NCBI GenBank assembly: GCA_036245805.1
Contig: BTRK01000006.1
Location: 1-64,000 of the forward strand
Source of the DNA: Pristionchus mayeri
Taxonomy: Eukaryota; Nematoda; Chromadorea; Rhabditida; Neodiplogasteridae
Length of the DNA stretch: 64,000 bases
Direction: 5' to 3'
Both the position numbers and the translations under genes were made by a program. Under the pieces are notes generated by a model. That model was not told the DNA's origin. It searched no databases and saw nothing but the letters and a program-made list of their open reading frames with translations. Every line of letters starts with the position of its first letter. The first letter of the stretch is position 1. Of this stretch, positions 22,546-36,000 are shown in pieces.

Positions 22546-23878
22546 CATGCAGTATGTAAAGCTCACATGGTTATAGGCATGTAGTATATGGATATCTTCG
22601 AAGAGATTACAAGATACTGTGCACATCTTATGAGAGTTTTTAAACCTCAGCCGGAAGCCGCTGTAACCTAGCACTAACTGTGATTAGAGTACATCCATTA
22701 TTGATAAGAATCCACCACAGAACTTGTTTGGTGCTTAAGCAAATAAGCCAGAATATCGATTTTCCAAAGCACCTAAAATTTCGAACTACGCTCATATCTC
22801 AGGCCATAATTGAACAACGGGGCTCAAATTTTGCAGGTATTATACAGACCACATGGAGCACCGATATATGAAGTCTGATAATGATCCTGCTCCAAACGTA
22901 AAAAATCGAAAAATTTAGGAATTTAATTTTATTCATCTAGAAGTCAATATTCATCATATTGGGAAAAATCTGATTTCTTGCCGCATCATACATGATCTGT
23001 TCACGAACAAGTTCGTAAAATTGGGGAGTTAGGCGATTCTCGATACGAATTTTACGGTCGAACAATGCTCGAGGGTCGGAGGCGCCGGAGTGCTCAAAAA
23101 TGGTATGGGTCATGAGATTTTCGATCAGTTTGGGGAAATTCCAAGGCATTTGCTACGTTACTGCGAAAAAATGTAAATAACTAGGTGGAATACATATTTG
23201 GACTAAAGTTGGAAAGATTCATTTTTTAAATCGATATTCTGGCTTATTTGCTTAATCACCAAAAAGTTCTGCGGTAGATTCTTGTCAGTAATGGATGTAC
23301 TCTAACCACAGTTAGTGCAAGATCACAGCGGCTTCCGGTTGAGGTTTAAAAAAATAATTTCGAACACAGTCCACAGCGTTCTGAACCCCATTGTTCTCTC
23401 CAGAAAAGGGTAGACAAAGAGATTAAGATTTTGAATTTTCCCGCGAAACCCGGACTGCAAAAATGCGGGAATCGGTTGTTTGAAAGCGCTTTGATACTTG
23501 AAAACACTCTGAAACATAAAACAATTAACCCCAATGTGATCACTCTGAAAAAATGGCGTCTCATATTAGTCGTGAAACGCAAACCCGCCTGGTCACTTTT
23601 GTATATTGAGCGCGAGATTCGCAGCAGGACATTTTCTGTTTCATTAGGATTTCAAGTTTCCTGATTGCAGTTCGATTCAGATCCCTTCTCTGTCGATCAA
23701 GAACGTTGTGAGTCTCATAAGATGTGCACAGTATCTTTTAGTCTCTTCGAAGATATCCAAATACTGCATGCCTATAATCTTGTGAGATTTACCTATTTAA
23801 TGATAGCTTAAGTGCATAGCGCAAAGTTAGGAGAAGTAATAATAATTTTAAATTTGGGGCCATACTTTTGCACAGTAC
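22466..23878. mobile_element. Foldback element, about 1.4 kb, Tc1-like ends
   Basis: Ends are GTACTGTACAAAAGTATTGC and the inverted counterpart of GTACTGTGCAAAAGTATGGC. Several blocks recur inverted in both halves, for example ATCTTCGAAGAGA against TCTCTTCGAAGAT, CATAAGATGTGCAC, and AAGCAAATAAGCCAGAATAT. No transposase frame. It sits between the 3' ends of the two convergent genes. Confidence 0.78.
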
Positions 23879-24004
23879 TATATATTCTGTCGAAACTCTT
23901 TCAAAACATTTGAATTTGGTTTCTAACCGAAAACTAACAAAATATTTAGTTTAGAATTTGGAAAGGATAACGACAAAACATATTCCGATGACTATAATAC
24001 AATA

Positions 24005-27000
24005 TCAGATGGGAAGCCACGAATTAACCGTGAGCCCTTGATTGTCGCAAAAATGATTACCATCGTCCGGGTCATAGGCGAAAAAGCGGTACCAATTGAA
24101 GCAGTTGAAATATCCGCACCTGAACGAAATTTTATAGGCTAAATTTAATATGATTCTACGATTTTCTTACCAAGTACAATCAATGTCTATGTTCTCGATG
24201 AAAATATAGAAGAGAAGTGCGAAGAGCAGCATTTGCGATATCGCACCGAATATAACGATGAATCGACGAAATACGGAGCCCCTCCGCAACCCAACATCCG
24301 GAAGAAAAACTATAAAAATTCTGATGACGCTGTGGTAAAAATTTAGAAAAAAAATTAACTATATGAATGTCAATGGAAAGCTCACCAAATGTGGCAAGCA
24401 GACCGAAAACTGTTCCAAACAAAATTGCCCAATTGTCGACCCATGGCAGCAGCCCGACAACGAAGAGAGCTAATAGCCATCCGCCGTTCTGAGCAATCGC
24501 AAGCGCAGGTTGCTGTAGCATGTCCCTGAAACGAATGTATTACTGAAACATATACATTGCAATTACCCGATCACCACTACATGTTGTGCGTTGCCAATAC
24601 AGCTCATTGATATAAATCTGGTGAAAATAAACAGCCATAACAATCCGTTTATATATAATATCACAGCTCTACATATAAAATAGCCAGTGATAACAATTGA
24701 AATTTGTACATATAAGGAGTGCTTGTAACTCATTTCCGCATTTAATAACTAGTTTGCCCGTTTTGCAAAAATCTTCGCTTCGTTCAATTTTTACACAAAT
24801 TTTTAAAAAATTCATAACAATTCAATAAAAAATTTAAATCGCTTTGACGACTGTAATTGGCTTCTACTAGCTTTCATTGACCAATATAAGTCGCAATAGC
24901 TACTCTCGCAATAGCTATTTTTATTGTATTTTAATGATTTTTATTAAATTTGTGTAAAAATTGAACGAAGCTAATATTTTTGCAAAACGCGAAAACTAGT
25001 TGTTAAATTTGGAAATGAGTTACAAGCACTCCTTATATGATAAACTCACCTATTAGCAAACACATCGACAAACAAAGTAGTGACGACGCCAGCCAAGGCT
25101 CCTGACGGACCGACTTCTGGCTAAAATATATCAAAAATATTAGTGCAGTTCAGAGGACATGCTGTACCGGTGAGAAGACATTTCCGAAAAGAACATTTCA
25201 ATAAAAATAAAAAATTTTAAATACAAACATGTAGTCTTAATCTTCCTAAAGTAAAGTTTCAAAAAGTGTGTACTACATATTAACGTCGAACTTTGCGACG
25301 CTAGGTAGGCTAAAATCTCTGAAAGTTGACTTAGATTGCATAACAAAATAGTGCCACAAAATCTCCCTCCTACAGTAGCGCTCAAAAGTATTGAAACGAT
25401 TTGAATTTTTCATATAACTTTTCTACCGTTGACTTAGCAAGTTCGATGTTGGGGCGCTATATACCAAACCAATAGAAGAATACAATGCGAGTATTGCGTC
25501 ATCACGTGCCTTTTGGAGATTCATAACTACGTAGGAACTGTATATAAAAATCTGGTTTTTGCTTAGTCATATTCATTATGTTGTATATATGTGGTTCCCC
25601 ACTTTTTAGATTGTTTGAATATCTTTCCTGTCTTCGCCGATCGTTTATCGGAGGTGCACCGTGGTCCTGATTGCATGACCCTTCGATAACAAGTTTGCGG
25701 GAGAGTTAACGAAAACTTTTGTTATTGTGTGTACAAGTCCAACTTGTTCTGGGGAACTGATCCCCAACTTTTTTAAATGTTTGAACAACTCTGGGCACAG
25801 TTGGAGATAGAGCGCAGACGAAAATAGCGGGCCGGGGACGCGAAAGTGCCTCAGAAAAACGATCGCCGAAGACAGGAAAGATATTCAAACAATCTAAAAA
25901 GTAGGGAACCACATATATACAACATAATGAATATGACTAAGCAAAAACCAGATTTTTATATACAGTTTCTACGTAGATATGAATCTCCAAAAAGTGGTCA
26001 TGTGAAAAAGTGATTTTCAATGCCCTGAGGGCAAATTTTGGAATATCCTTTCCATATTCACAGGATCACCTGGGATCGCGATGAGGATCATTTTGGTGCC
26101 TTGAACGAGTCTCTATCTGGTCTAGAAGCCGAGATCTGAATTTCAGACCCCCTTTTTGCAGCAAGGCTGCAGCAAACGTGCGGTCGCGCAGCAACCTCAT
26201 AATTTTTTTCTGGGTAGGCCTCGGGCATGACTCCAACCACAGAAAGTGTGGCGAGTAGGAAAAAATCTATGTAAGAATAAAGCCTCTTTGAAAAGTGAAA
26301 TTCGATTGCGTCATCACTACGCAATTAGTTATGAGGCACGTGATGACGCAATACTCGCATCGTATTCTTCTATTGGTTTGGTATATAGCGCCCCAACATC
26401 GAACTTGCTAAGTCAACGGTAGAAAAAGTTATATGAAAAATTCAAATCGTTTCAATACTTTTGAGCGCTACTGTATGTGCTGACCAACTAGACAAAATTA
26501 CAAAAAAAAATAGTTCAAAGAAATTTAGAAAGTCTTACATTGAAAGGCACGAAGATGGCAGATGCTAAGTTTCCGCCTATTCCAGAAATAAAGTAAATGA
26601 ACGCCATTCGTTTCCATCCAATGTAGTTCTCAAGATCGCGCATGAAAACCATTTGGAAGAAAATTGTTATGGCAAGGTGAAGAAGACTGAAACGATTAGA
26701 ATTAGAATTTAAAAAAAATAAGTGGTATGACGCAGAGATCTACCGAATCATCGTAAATAATATTAAAATCTGCCCAATTCATATGATTTTTTCCGCGTTT
26801 TTTCCATAATGTTTTGGGTTAGGATCGGGTAATTAATGTAGGGAACGCGCAGGGGTCTTCCGAACAGAACAGTTCAGCCTCATAGAGCATTGTCCTACCA
26901 CATCAGATGTACTGAATCTAACTAACACTATAGTAAAGCCTAGAAAAATTCTAAAATAACATGAAACAATGTATTTTAAAATCGCGAATTTTCAGTGAAC

Positions 27001-30000
27001 CACCGTAATATTGTTTGAGTTAGAGCGTGTGGAATGTCAACTTTTCATAATTCAGTATCTATTCATTTTATCGAAGATTCCGCCTGTCTAAAAATTATTT
27101 TTAGGTGCATTTAGATGTAAATCGTATTAATTGAGTTAGATAATGAATACTATATGATTTAAATTTTATATGCATGCTGCTAAAGCAGATAACACAGTGC
27201 CTGGGAAGGTCGTGTTTTGCTGTGGAACACATCCGTATGAAGAAAAATCATGAATCGTGGTAGTGATTGTTTGATGCGCCACGGTTTATTCTATCAGAAA
27301 TTTAACAGTGTGAGGGACAAGCCGAAATTTTAAGATATCATTGAAAAATGATCATTTTACGGCGTTTTTGCGCGTTCATCACATGCAGCAATCGTACGAA
27401 TATTGTTTATATTTTTATGTTATTGTGTAGCTTATGATGTGTACTTTCATAATCCGTAGGTATCTAAGACGGGACATTCTTCGTTGCGTCAAAAATCGAT
27501 AAAGAAAATTTGAAAGTCGAAAATCTCACCAAATGCGATCCAATTATATTTTTTCGCACTTTTTCAGATTCTCGTGATGCTTATTTATCGATTCGAGAAC
27601 GAAAATACTGAATGAGCAAATATGAGCCCAGAAAAAGCCTAAAAACAAAAGTCGTGGTGTGCTTCGTAGACACTTCCTAATGGGACAGTGGTGAACGGCA
27701 GAAACGACGGGCCTCCGCGGTCATTATGTTAATGTAGGTACTTCTAAAAAATTGTATTGGGTTTTCTCTAAAGTTTTTCTGACTATTTAAGTTTTCAAAA
27801 TTTGTCAGAAACGTTTGAGACAACCTGATAGTACCGGAAAAGATAACTACATGGTCTCCCAGATGACTATGTCGCGCGACATGTATCCAACATGGTGTAT
27901 TTTCCATGAGCGCGCGATTCAAAAATAGCGGGGTACTCTCTTCATTTCCCATGCTCTCCAATTTCGCTACACTGTTTGGCGTCTCTCACCCTAAATAGCA
28001 TTTTTGGGCCCATACATACCATATGAAGGGCTGCCGCGCAATTCTTTTAACTGGTCACACGTTTAATTTCATCTTGCAATGAGTCCTCCGTTTTGTTCAC
28101 TGTATTGTGAGTTCAACAGATTAACCGCAAAACCAAAACGGCCTGGAATCGCAAACTGAAAATTATAAATCTGTGCGCGCGAATGATTAAAAATGACTGG
28201 TTGTCTTACATGGATTTTGCCTTCAAGCACTAGAAAAAGTACTGTAGTCCTAAACAAATATCTTTAAAATAATATTTTTATTTTAAAGATATTTGTTATT
28301 TGGGGAATAAGGTAATCGGCGATGCTGACTTTATTGAATGCAATCTGATTCTTAGAATATTTCGAATTCCTTCTGAAATAGGCATGAAATACAAAGCCGT
28401 GAAATGTCATGTCCGCACCTTGACTGCATAGAGTGCGCCTCTCTATTGTCTTGAGCATAATACTGCACGGTAGCAATGGCGCCCGGAAAAAATACATAAG
28501 GAAAAGGAAAACGTCTGCAGGCATCAAGGAAAAGGCGCGCGTTTTCAAAAAAAGTATAGTCAGAATGTTGCCTGAATCAGTGAAAGAGGGTCTGGTTTCA
28601 TAACGATCACCCCTAATCTTTCCTGGACAGCCCCTGGACGTTACGTTTTCCCTTTCCTTATGTTGATGCTCCGGGGGCCGTGCGGTAGGGGTTGCAATTC
28701 GGTTCGGTTAACGGATTATCCGTTGTCAAATGCACGCACGTCGCGGCGATTTGGATTATCCGCTATCCAATTCACCAAACCGCGGCGCGCATGTGATGCA
28801 CTAAAAGAGGTTTGGATTATCCAAACCAAATGGATTATCCAAAATTCCATGGGATGGTGGAGTGTCCTGTCTTTGCAAGCAAAATCAACAACTGAATTAA
28901 TTTTGGCAAAATCACAATTCAATAAAAGGAGTGAAATCCTCTTACACAAAACAATCAGTTCAATAAAAGTCCCGGGATAAACATCCAAAATTCGCTCACT
29001 ATTTTCTGAAATCTCACGAGGAAATCTAAATTTTTCGGCATAAAAATTCTTGATTTGAAATATTTTCCATTTCATATTATAATCGATATAAGGGTTTTTT
29101 TCCCATTTGCACATTTCTCAAGTAGTTGGACGACTGCAACGAATTCAAATTTGTTCAATGAGTTGCAAAATTTCAGCAAAATCGAACATACCAAGATGTA
29201 ATTTTAGGAATGAGATAGCAGATCCCAGCAGTGCATAATATTATTTCAAAAATTGTTTTAAAAATTAAATATCAATAGTAATTATAAAAAATGTAAATTT
29301 TTGCAACGAATTGAACTAAGTTGAATTCGTTGCAGTCGTCCAACTACTTGAGAAATGTGCAAATGGGTAAAACAACCCCCTTATATTGTAGAACATAGGG
29401 AGCGAATTTTGGCTGTTGATCCCGGGACTTTTATTGAACTGATTGTTTTATGTAATAGGATCACACTCCTTTCATTGAAATGAGATTTTTTTCCAAAAAT
29501 TCCTCAGCTGTTTGCTTGCAAAGACAGGATACGCCACCTTCCCATGTAAGGTGAATCTCGGGACTTATATTGGCGCAGAACGATTAATTTGTTGTCGTGA
29601 TTATCGTTTTCTCTTTAGTACATGGAATGGATGGGGAGAGGAATCTCGGCTCGGGTCTAATGGAGTCACACTATCCATCCCCCGCGGCACACACGTGATA
29701 CAAGGTTTGAAAACGAAAACGTCCGCAGACATCAAGGAAAAGTAAATGTCATTTTCCGATGCTTCGGGGGCCGTGATGATTGTTTTCTTATCACCGACAT
29801 TCCCGGGCTTTTAACTGATCAGTTTAGAGAACCCCTTTGCGGTCCCTAGATAATCTACGATGATATTTAAATGACGAATTAGAGAACACTCACCCAGCAT
29901 GCAAGAAAAGTGACGTAAAAAGCCGATAAATCTGATTTGGAGATTCACCGAAGGGGATCATCCCACATATACCATGCAAGCAATTCACCTGTAAATGCAA

Positions 30001-33000
30001 CTGTTTGGATTTATTGAGTTCAAAGAAAAGACCACACCCTTTCACCTGACTACAGAGGAACGCCTCTTCATGAAATATCCCTCCAACAAATTTGCAATAT
30101 TCTTGAGTAGTGATTCGACATCGTCCCTGAAAAGCAGTTTGTGCAGGCAATTCACCTGTAAATGTAACTGTTTGGATTTATTGAGTTCAAAGAAAATATC
30201 AGACCCTTTTACGCCCCAACTTTCAGCACCATCCTCGAGATATTTACAGGGTGCAGCATAAATATTGTGTCACTTTTAATTCATAACCATCTCTACTCTC
30301 TACAGGCGCCATTTCATCAAATGCTGGAAATATGTAGCTAAGGAACATAAGTATTTATTATGTAATTATGGACGAGATAATTCCAATATCTCATGAATAA
30401 GAACTTCCGGAAAAATTTGTTTTGAAAAAAAATCCCATTCTCGGCATGTGAATAAGTTCACTTTATGTCGCATTACAAGGAGGAATATTTTAAGGGGGCA
30501 TCATTGTTTTCCTAAGAAGTACAACCGTTCACAATATGTGTATACTTAACTGCGCAGTTTGCATCCCTTATTTACGGTTCTGTATTTCACGGCTATAAAT
30601 GTCGTGATGTGCTTGGTTCGTAAAAATTGCACTTTCACGCGAATCGTTAAGAGACCCTCCACCAAAGAAAAAAATGTTTCAGGTACCTCCCGTTTTTGGG
30701 GTCGAAAAAGTCGATATCTCAGAATGGCATGCCATATAGATTTTCAAAGATACGGTAAAAAAGCTACAGACTCTCAGGCAAGATTTTACAGTACATAGTG
30801 ATTTTATAGTAAAAAAATTCATTACCGCAGGAAACCATCAAAGGCCTGTGCCAATGAATTTTACAGTACACCTTCTTCGCAGGGGTGACCGTTTTTTAAC
30901 TAGTGTAGATAAAAAATTGCCGTGAGATATATTTAGAAACAAATTGGAATCTAGTTTAATATTGTTCGCGAGATACTAGTAGAATGTTAGAGTATACTAG
31001 GGACGAGAAAACTTTTAACTTTAACGTTCCCCCCCCTTTTTTTCGCTTTTCCGACGCTATCATATCCCAGATCCAAGATGAGCTAGAAAGCTGGTGTGGT
31101 GCTCAAAATGATCGGAAAATTATTTTTAAAACTTTTCTATTGCCACCGAACAACGAAATCTCGTTCTTCGTATAAATAAGTAAAAAAATAAATAAAAAAG
31201 TAAAAAATAAGTAAAAAAGTAAAAATAAGTAAAAATAAAATAAGTAAGCGAAATAAGTAAAAACTGAGTCGTATATGATCCAATTATTCCTTGATGAAAA
31301 GCACCTGTAGGTGAATGCAGCACGGTCGTCCTTGCACTTTGCAAGTTAAATGACGTGGTCGGAAGCCTCTTTCGATGTCAGGAATTTCACGGTCACACAG
31401 CTGGAAAAAAACATTTTACAAAATAAAATAACTGATATGAAGTTTTCTTTTCACAAGAGCCCGTTGGCTTTTGAAAGTTGTGGAGTCTAGCTCCGTCTTC
31501 TACAAATTGCTCTACTTGTGTTTTAAAAAAAACGCAATATTTGTTAAAATATTTTATAGTCTCATTGTCAGAGAGAACCATGACGAATAATGATTTCATC
31601 ATAGTACGCAGGTAGGTAGGTCTGGCGAAAGTTGGGCACTCCAGACTGAATCCGCCCAAATTGACAGTGACCTAGCAGTGTTCTCACGCAAACCCATTCT
31701 CGAAGACGGGATTACCTTTTTTAGTGAAATCGAGTGTTCTAAACAAAATCTTTGTTAAATTTAGATTTATGCCTTGGAAAAAGTCGACGAGAAGAGAAAA
31801 TATTTGAATTCCCGCAATTTCATATCTCAGCTCCCAGTAGAAGTTGGGACTTCAATTGACCCTACATCTCATACACTAATTCAAAATTCCTGATTCGACA
31901 AGGAGATGGGGATACCAAATTGCGGGTATTCAAATATTGGCTTGAAAATTGGAAAATGGGGTATAAATGGCTTTTCCATTGCATATTCCAATTTTTAAGT
32001 CGTTATCTCTGCTGGGAGCTGAGATATGAAATTGTGGGAATTCAAAAATGTCCTCTTCTCCTCGACTTTTTACACGTCATTAAACGTTTGAAAGCATTGA
32101 GTAATTCTCTGCTGGTAGGGCAGCAGGTCCCAAGCAGAATGTATTATTCGCGCTTTTTGTGAACGTACCTATCCAAGCTATCCGTGGTAAAGGGTGACAA
32201 TCGGAGTTTAAAGAAGTTATGTCTAGAGACTGCAAGCTCCGCCCACTAGGAGAGGATAAAGAATAGCCGAAAAAACGGGACGAGAGACGGCGACGCGAAT
32301 ACTGAACCATTTTCGATTATCAAGGTCGCATTCGTTAGGTCTCATCAACTGCTACAACATACTTTTGGAGCACCATGATCGGAGAACATCTGCTTAGTAA
32401 AAATCGATAAATAAGAAAAATTATTGTGAAATGAAATAATTCTAGCGGTCGAACTCTTATGCGCCTTTCCACAGGAGTTTAGACGATTTGTTGATGCATT
32501 TCAAAGCAAAGAAAACGAAAATCGGAGGTCTCTCCGGTTCGCCGTTCCTTGTCAACGATTTGGGTCGACAGTCTTCACTGGAGCGCGCCTCTCTCCTCTC
32601 CCCCTCCCTCTCTCGTCGTTTGTTTCTGCCCCGGCGTGACTAGAGAGCGCGCGCTCTAGACAGTCGCTCCCTTCCGCCCTCTGTATCGAGATCAGCTCGA
32701 GGCGAAGCTCTGCTCGAACTTTTCGAGATCTGCATGACAATAGGCAGAATGGGCTCCACCGACTCCCATCTCGTCCCGGTTTCAACTCCTTTCTCGTTGA
32801 ACTTGTTTCGAGCTGTTTTTGGCCCATAATTCGGTTCAGAGATAAGATATCGACAAGCGGTAAAAAGTATGATCTTATTTGGACCTCGAAACATACATTA
32901 GGCGCATAAACGACCCTGAAAGATCAATTCGGCCAACCGCATTGCGTTCTCTAGTTATGTCATTTGAATTTTGGGGCTAAATTTTTGCAATCAACGGTAT

Positions 33001-36000
33001 TTTCATAATGATCAGTCTGGGTCCGTAACTATGTGGGTGTATATACTTGATATTGTGTATGGGAACGAAATTACCGGCCACTTAGTTATGTCCTCTCGAG
33101 AAAAGCTGTGGAAAGAAGGAGCAGCGCAAAAGCTGAAAATACTATTTAAATATTTCGACAATAGGTATATCACGCCCCTCATGAGAAAATTGAAACAAAT
33201 AGGCGTTTTCAGTTGAAATTTGTAAAATTTGGATTACATATGTTTTTACTTAATACAAAGCAGGGAATCTGAAAATTGGGAATTGTTATCATGTGCTGCT
33301 GCTGCAGCAGGCTGTTGCAAAGTTGAGAGCTGGGATATTGGATTTTATGTATTTAATAAAAACCGCTATAATTTATGTCGCTATAATTTATTACTCGCAG
33401 TGGAACGGGAGATTCCGAGTCACAGGCTGGAACCCCAGACATTGATTTCACTTTTTGCAATACTAAAGCTTCTTTTTTTAGGGGATAAGACATTTCGCAA
33501 ACAAAATCAGAAATCAACAGTTCTGAAAAACCGAACTGAGAAATTTCATTTGAGAAATTACAACTTCAGAAACGGACTTTTCGGAAAAATACATTTCTGA
33601 AATTTTTAGCCGTGAAGCGCCGCCTTGCGCGAGTGCGCACACGTCTTTGGAAGCCATTTTCACATGATTTAAGGATTATTGTTTAATTTCCATTTATCAA
33701 ATAGGCTTCATATGATGCTGAGAAATTCAAAAAATATTAATAATAATGAAATAAGCTAAATATTATGACACCGAATAATTAAAATTTCTGAAACGTCCTT
33801 TTCTGAATGGGCATTTCTGAACTGGTAATTTCTGAAATGGAATTTCTGAAACGTATTTTTCTGAAAAAGCATTTCTGAAGTGGTAATTTCTGATTTTGTT
33901 TTTCCGAAATGTCTTATCCCCGACACATGAGGCCCGTTTTTATGCATTTTCTCAGAAGACTCGTAGAAAATTTTTGGAGTTGTGACTAAAATTACAGTTC
34001 GAGCAGCGCATTAAAAAAAGCCAGAACTTATCCTGCTAAAAAAACCGCAAACTATAATGAACAATATGTTCCCATATCTCTCGTTTTACCATATAAACAT
34101 GTCAACATCAATCACATAAATTGATGATGAAAACCTTAAAAAAAGGTTTCTGATTGAAACTTTGCAGCAGCCTGCTGCAGCTGTAGATGTGATTTAACCC
34201 GAAACAAAATAGGAAGATATTTTACGACCCAATTTGAAACTAACAATCATTTATGACATTTAAATAGATCAAGTTATATATAAACTTGATCTGTTTAATT
34301 GTCAATGTCAACTGATCGTCCCGATTCTCTCATGAGGCGTACAATCGATTCTCATCGTGGTAAAATAATATATAATTTGGTTCACTCTGGGTCCAATCCA
34401 CAGACAACCTCCGATCTTCTCATCGTTGAAAGAGGAGCCTGTCTGAGATCAGGTGCTGATTGAGTTCTTCTCAGCCCGAGTGGCGGATTACGGTACAAAA
34501 GAAGAGTAGCCAGAGTTCTCTGCAATCAAACAGTAATGAAACAAATAAATCGACGTATTCGTTAAGAGGTTTCCAAATGTTGAAGAACTATAGGAGATTC
34601 TTTACATTATGGGATAACCCTATTTTTCCGACTCTGACACCCTGTGCCTATCCAGGGAGGGAGGAACAACCACTCTCTTCTCACGGATGGGATGGCTTCA
34701 TAGTTCCGCGCCGAGAAAATGAGGGGGCGGGTCTTGGCACAGAAGTGTAAACGTGCCGGGATGGCCAAAATTTACAGTCGACCGCAATGATCACTCGCAG
34801 TGGCGGGTGTTTCCACAGATTAGGATCATGGGAGAGCCTCGAATGGCTAGCTGCTCTGTAGACGCGACGGAACAGAGAGAGGAGATGAAACGCGACACTC
34901 GCTCCGCCTACTTGCGCTCTATTGCTCTTTCACACTCTGTTCATGTTGTATACTCTTTCTTTTTGACAGAGGTTGGTTCTTTTACGCACCTTTCTGTGCA
35001 AATCTCCGGCCTAAGCCGGCTTATAGTCTAAGCGAAAAGCAATGATCGGAAAAGAAATATAGATGTGGATTGTACGGGCCAATACCTCGAGAGGGCAGGG
35101 GTGATAAGACATTTCACACAAACGAAATCGAATTATGCTCGTTCAAACTAGGGCGTTTCGAATAATTAATTCGGAATAATCAACTTGGAACAATCCTTTT
35201 CGAACTAGGACGTTTCGCACAATTTCCGTGAGCGCGCACACCACTTTGTAGGTTATTTTCGCACGATTAAAACTGTTTTTTCTTTAATATTTTTATCAAT
35301 TATGTAATAAACAATTTTGTTCGAAGCGTCACTATTCGACTTCGTTTGTTCGAATTATCTTATCACCGAGGGCGGAGTTACCTCATAAAATGAAGTTCCA
35401 AACTATATGTCGTAATATGATATGTATTAGTTGATTTTTCAAAAATATTTTTTTTTCGTTTGTAATAAATGTTGTACTCGGTGATGGCACGAATTGGAAC
35501 TGGAAAAATGGAACCGGCATTTTCGTAACATTTTTAGGAACATTTTTCTCGGAACTTGTCGTTTTGGTGTACTGATGACTTGGCAAAATGTTTCCGGAAT
35601 TGTCCGTTTTGTAAAAAATTTTCTGGCACCACTTTTTTGGAAAGATTGATATGGAATGAGACGAGTGGGACATGAAATTGATGGAAAATTGATTTTAAAT
35701 GGCAAGTGATCAATTGGAATTGTTATTCTGGAATAAGTTTCTCGGAACAATTTCCAGTAAATCAATTTCAATTTCATATCATTCCTCGTCGATCTTTCCA
35801 AAAAAGCGGTGCCAAAAATTTTTTGACAAAACGGACAATTCTATAAAAGCAATTCCTCGAGTGGATTTTACGGATTAATCCTTCCAAATAAATTTTGCCC
35901 AAAAATTTATTTCCCGAAAAAACATGCCATGTCATCAGTACACCGTCGTTTTTGAACTTCGAAAATCAATAATGGCCTCAGGCGAAGGCCGGAAAGGATC

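Noticed and set aside
32552..32894. Two overlapping Arg/Ser-rich frames on the - strand
   Set aside because: They read low-complexity CTCTC/GCGCGC sequence. No splice sites fit the neighbouring iRhom exons.
32896..32906. Interstitial telomeric repeat (single TTAGGC)
   Set aside because: A single hexamer is expected by chance. No interior tandem TTAGGC was seen.
33780..33900. Array of heat-shock elements
   Set aside because: Canonical heat-shock elements have TTCnnGAA spacing; here the units are TTCTGAA with one base between the half sites.
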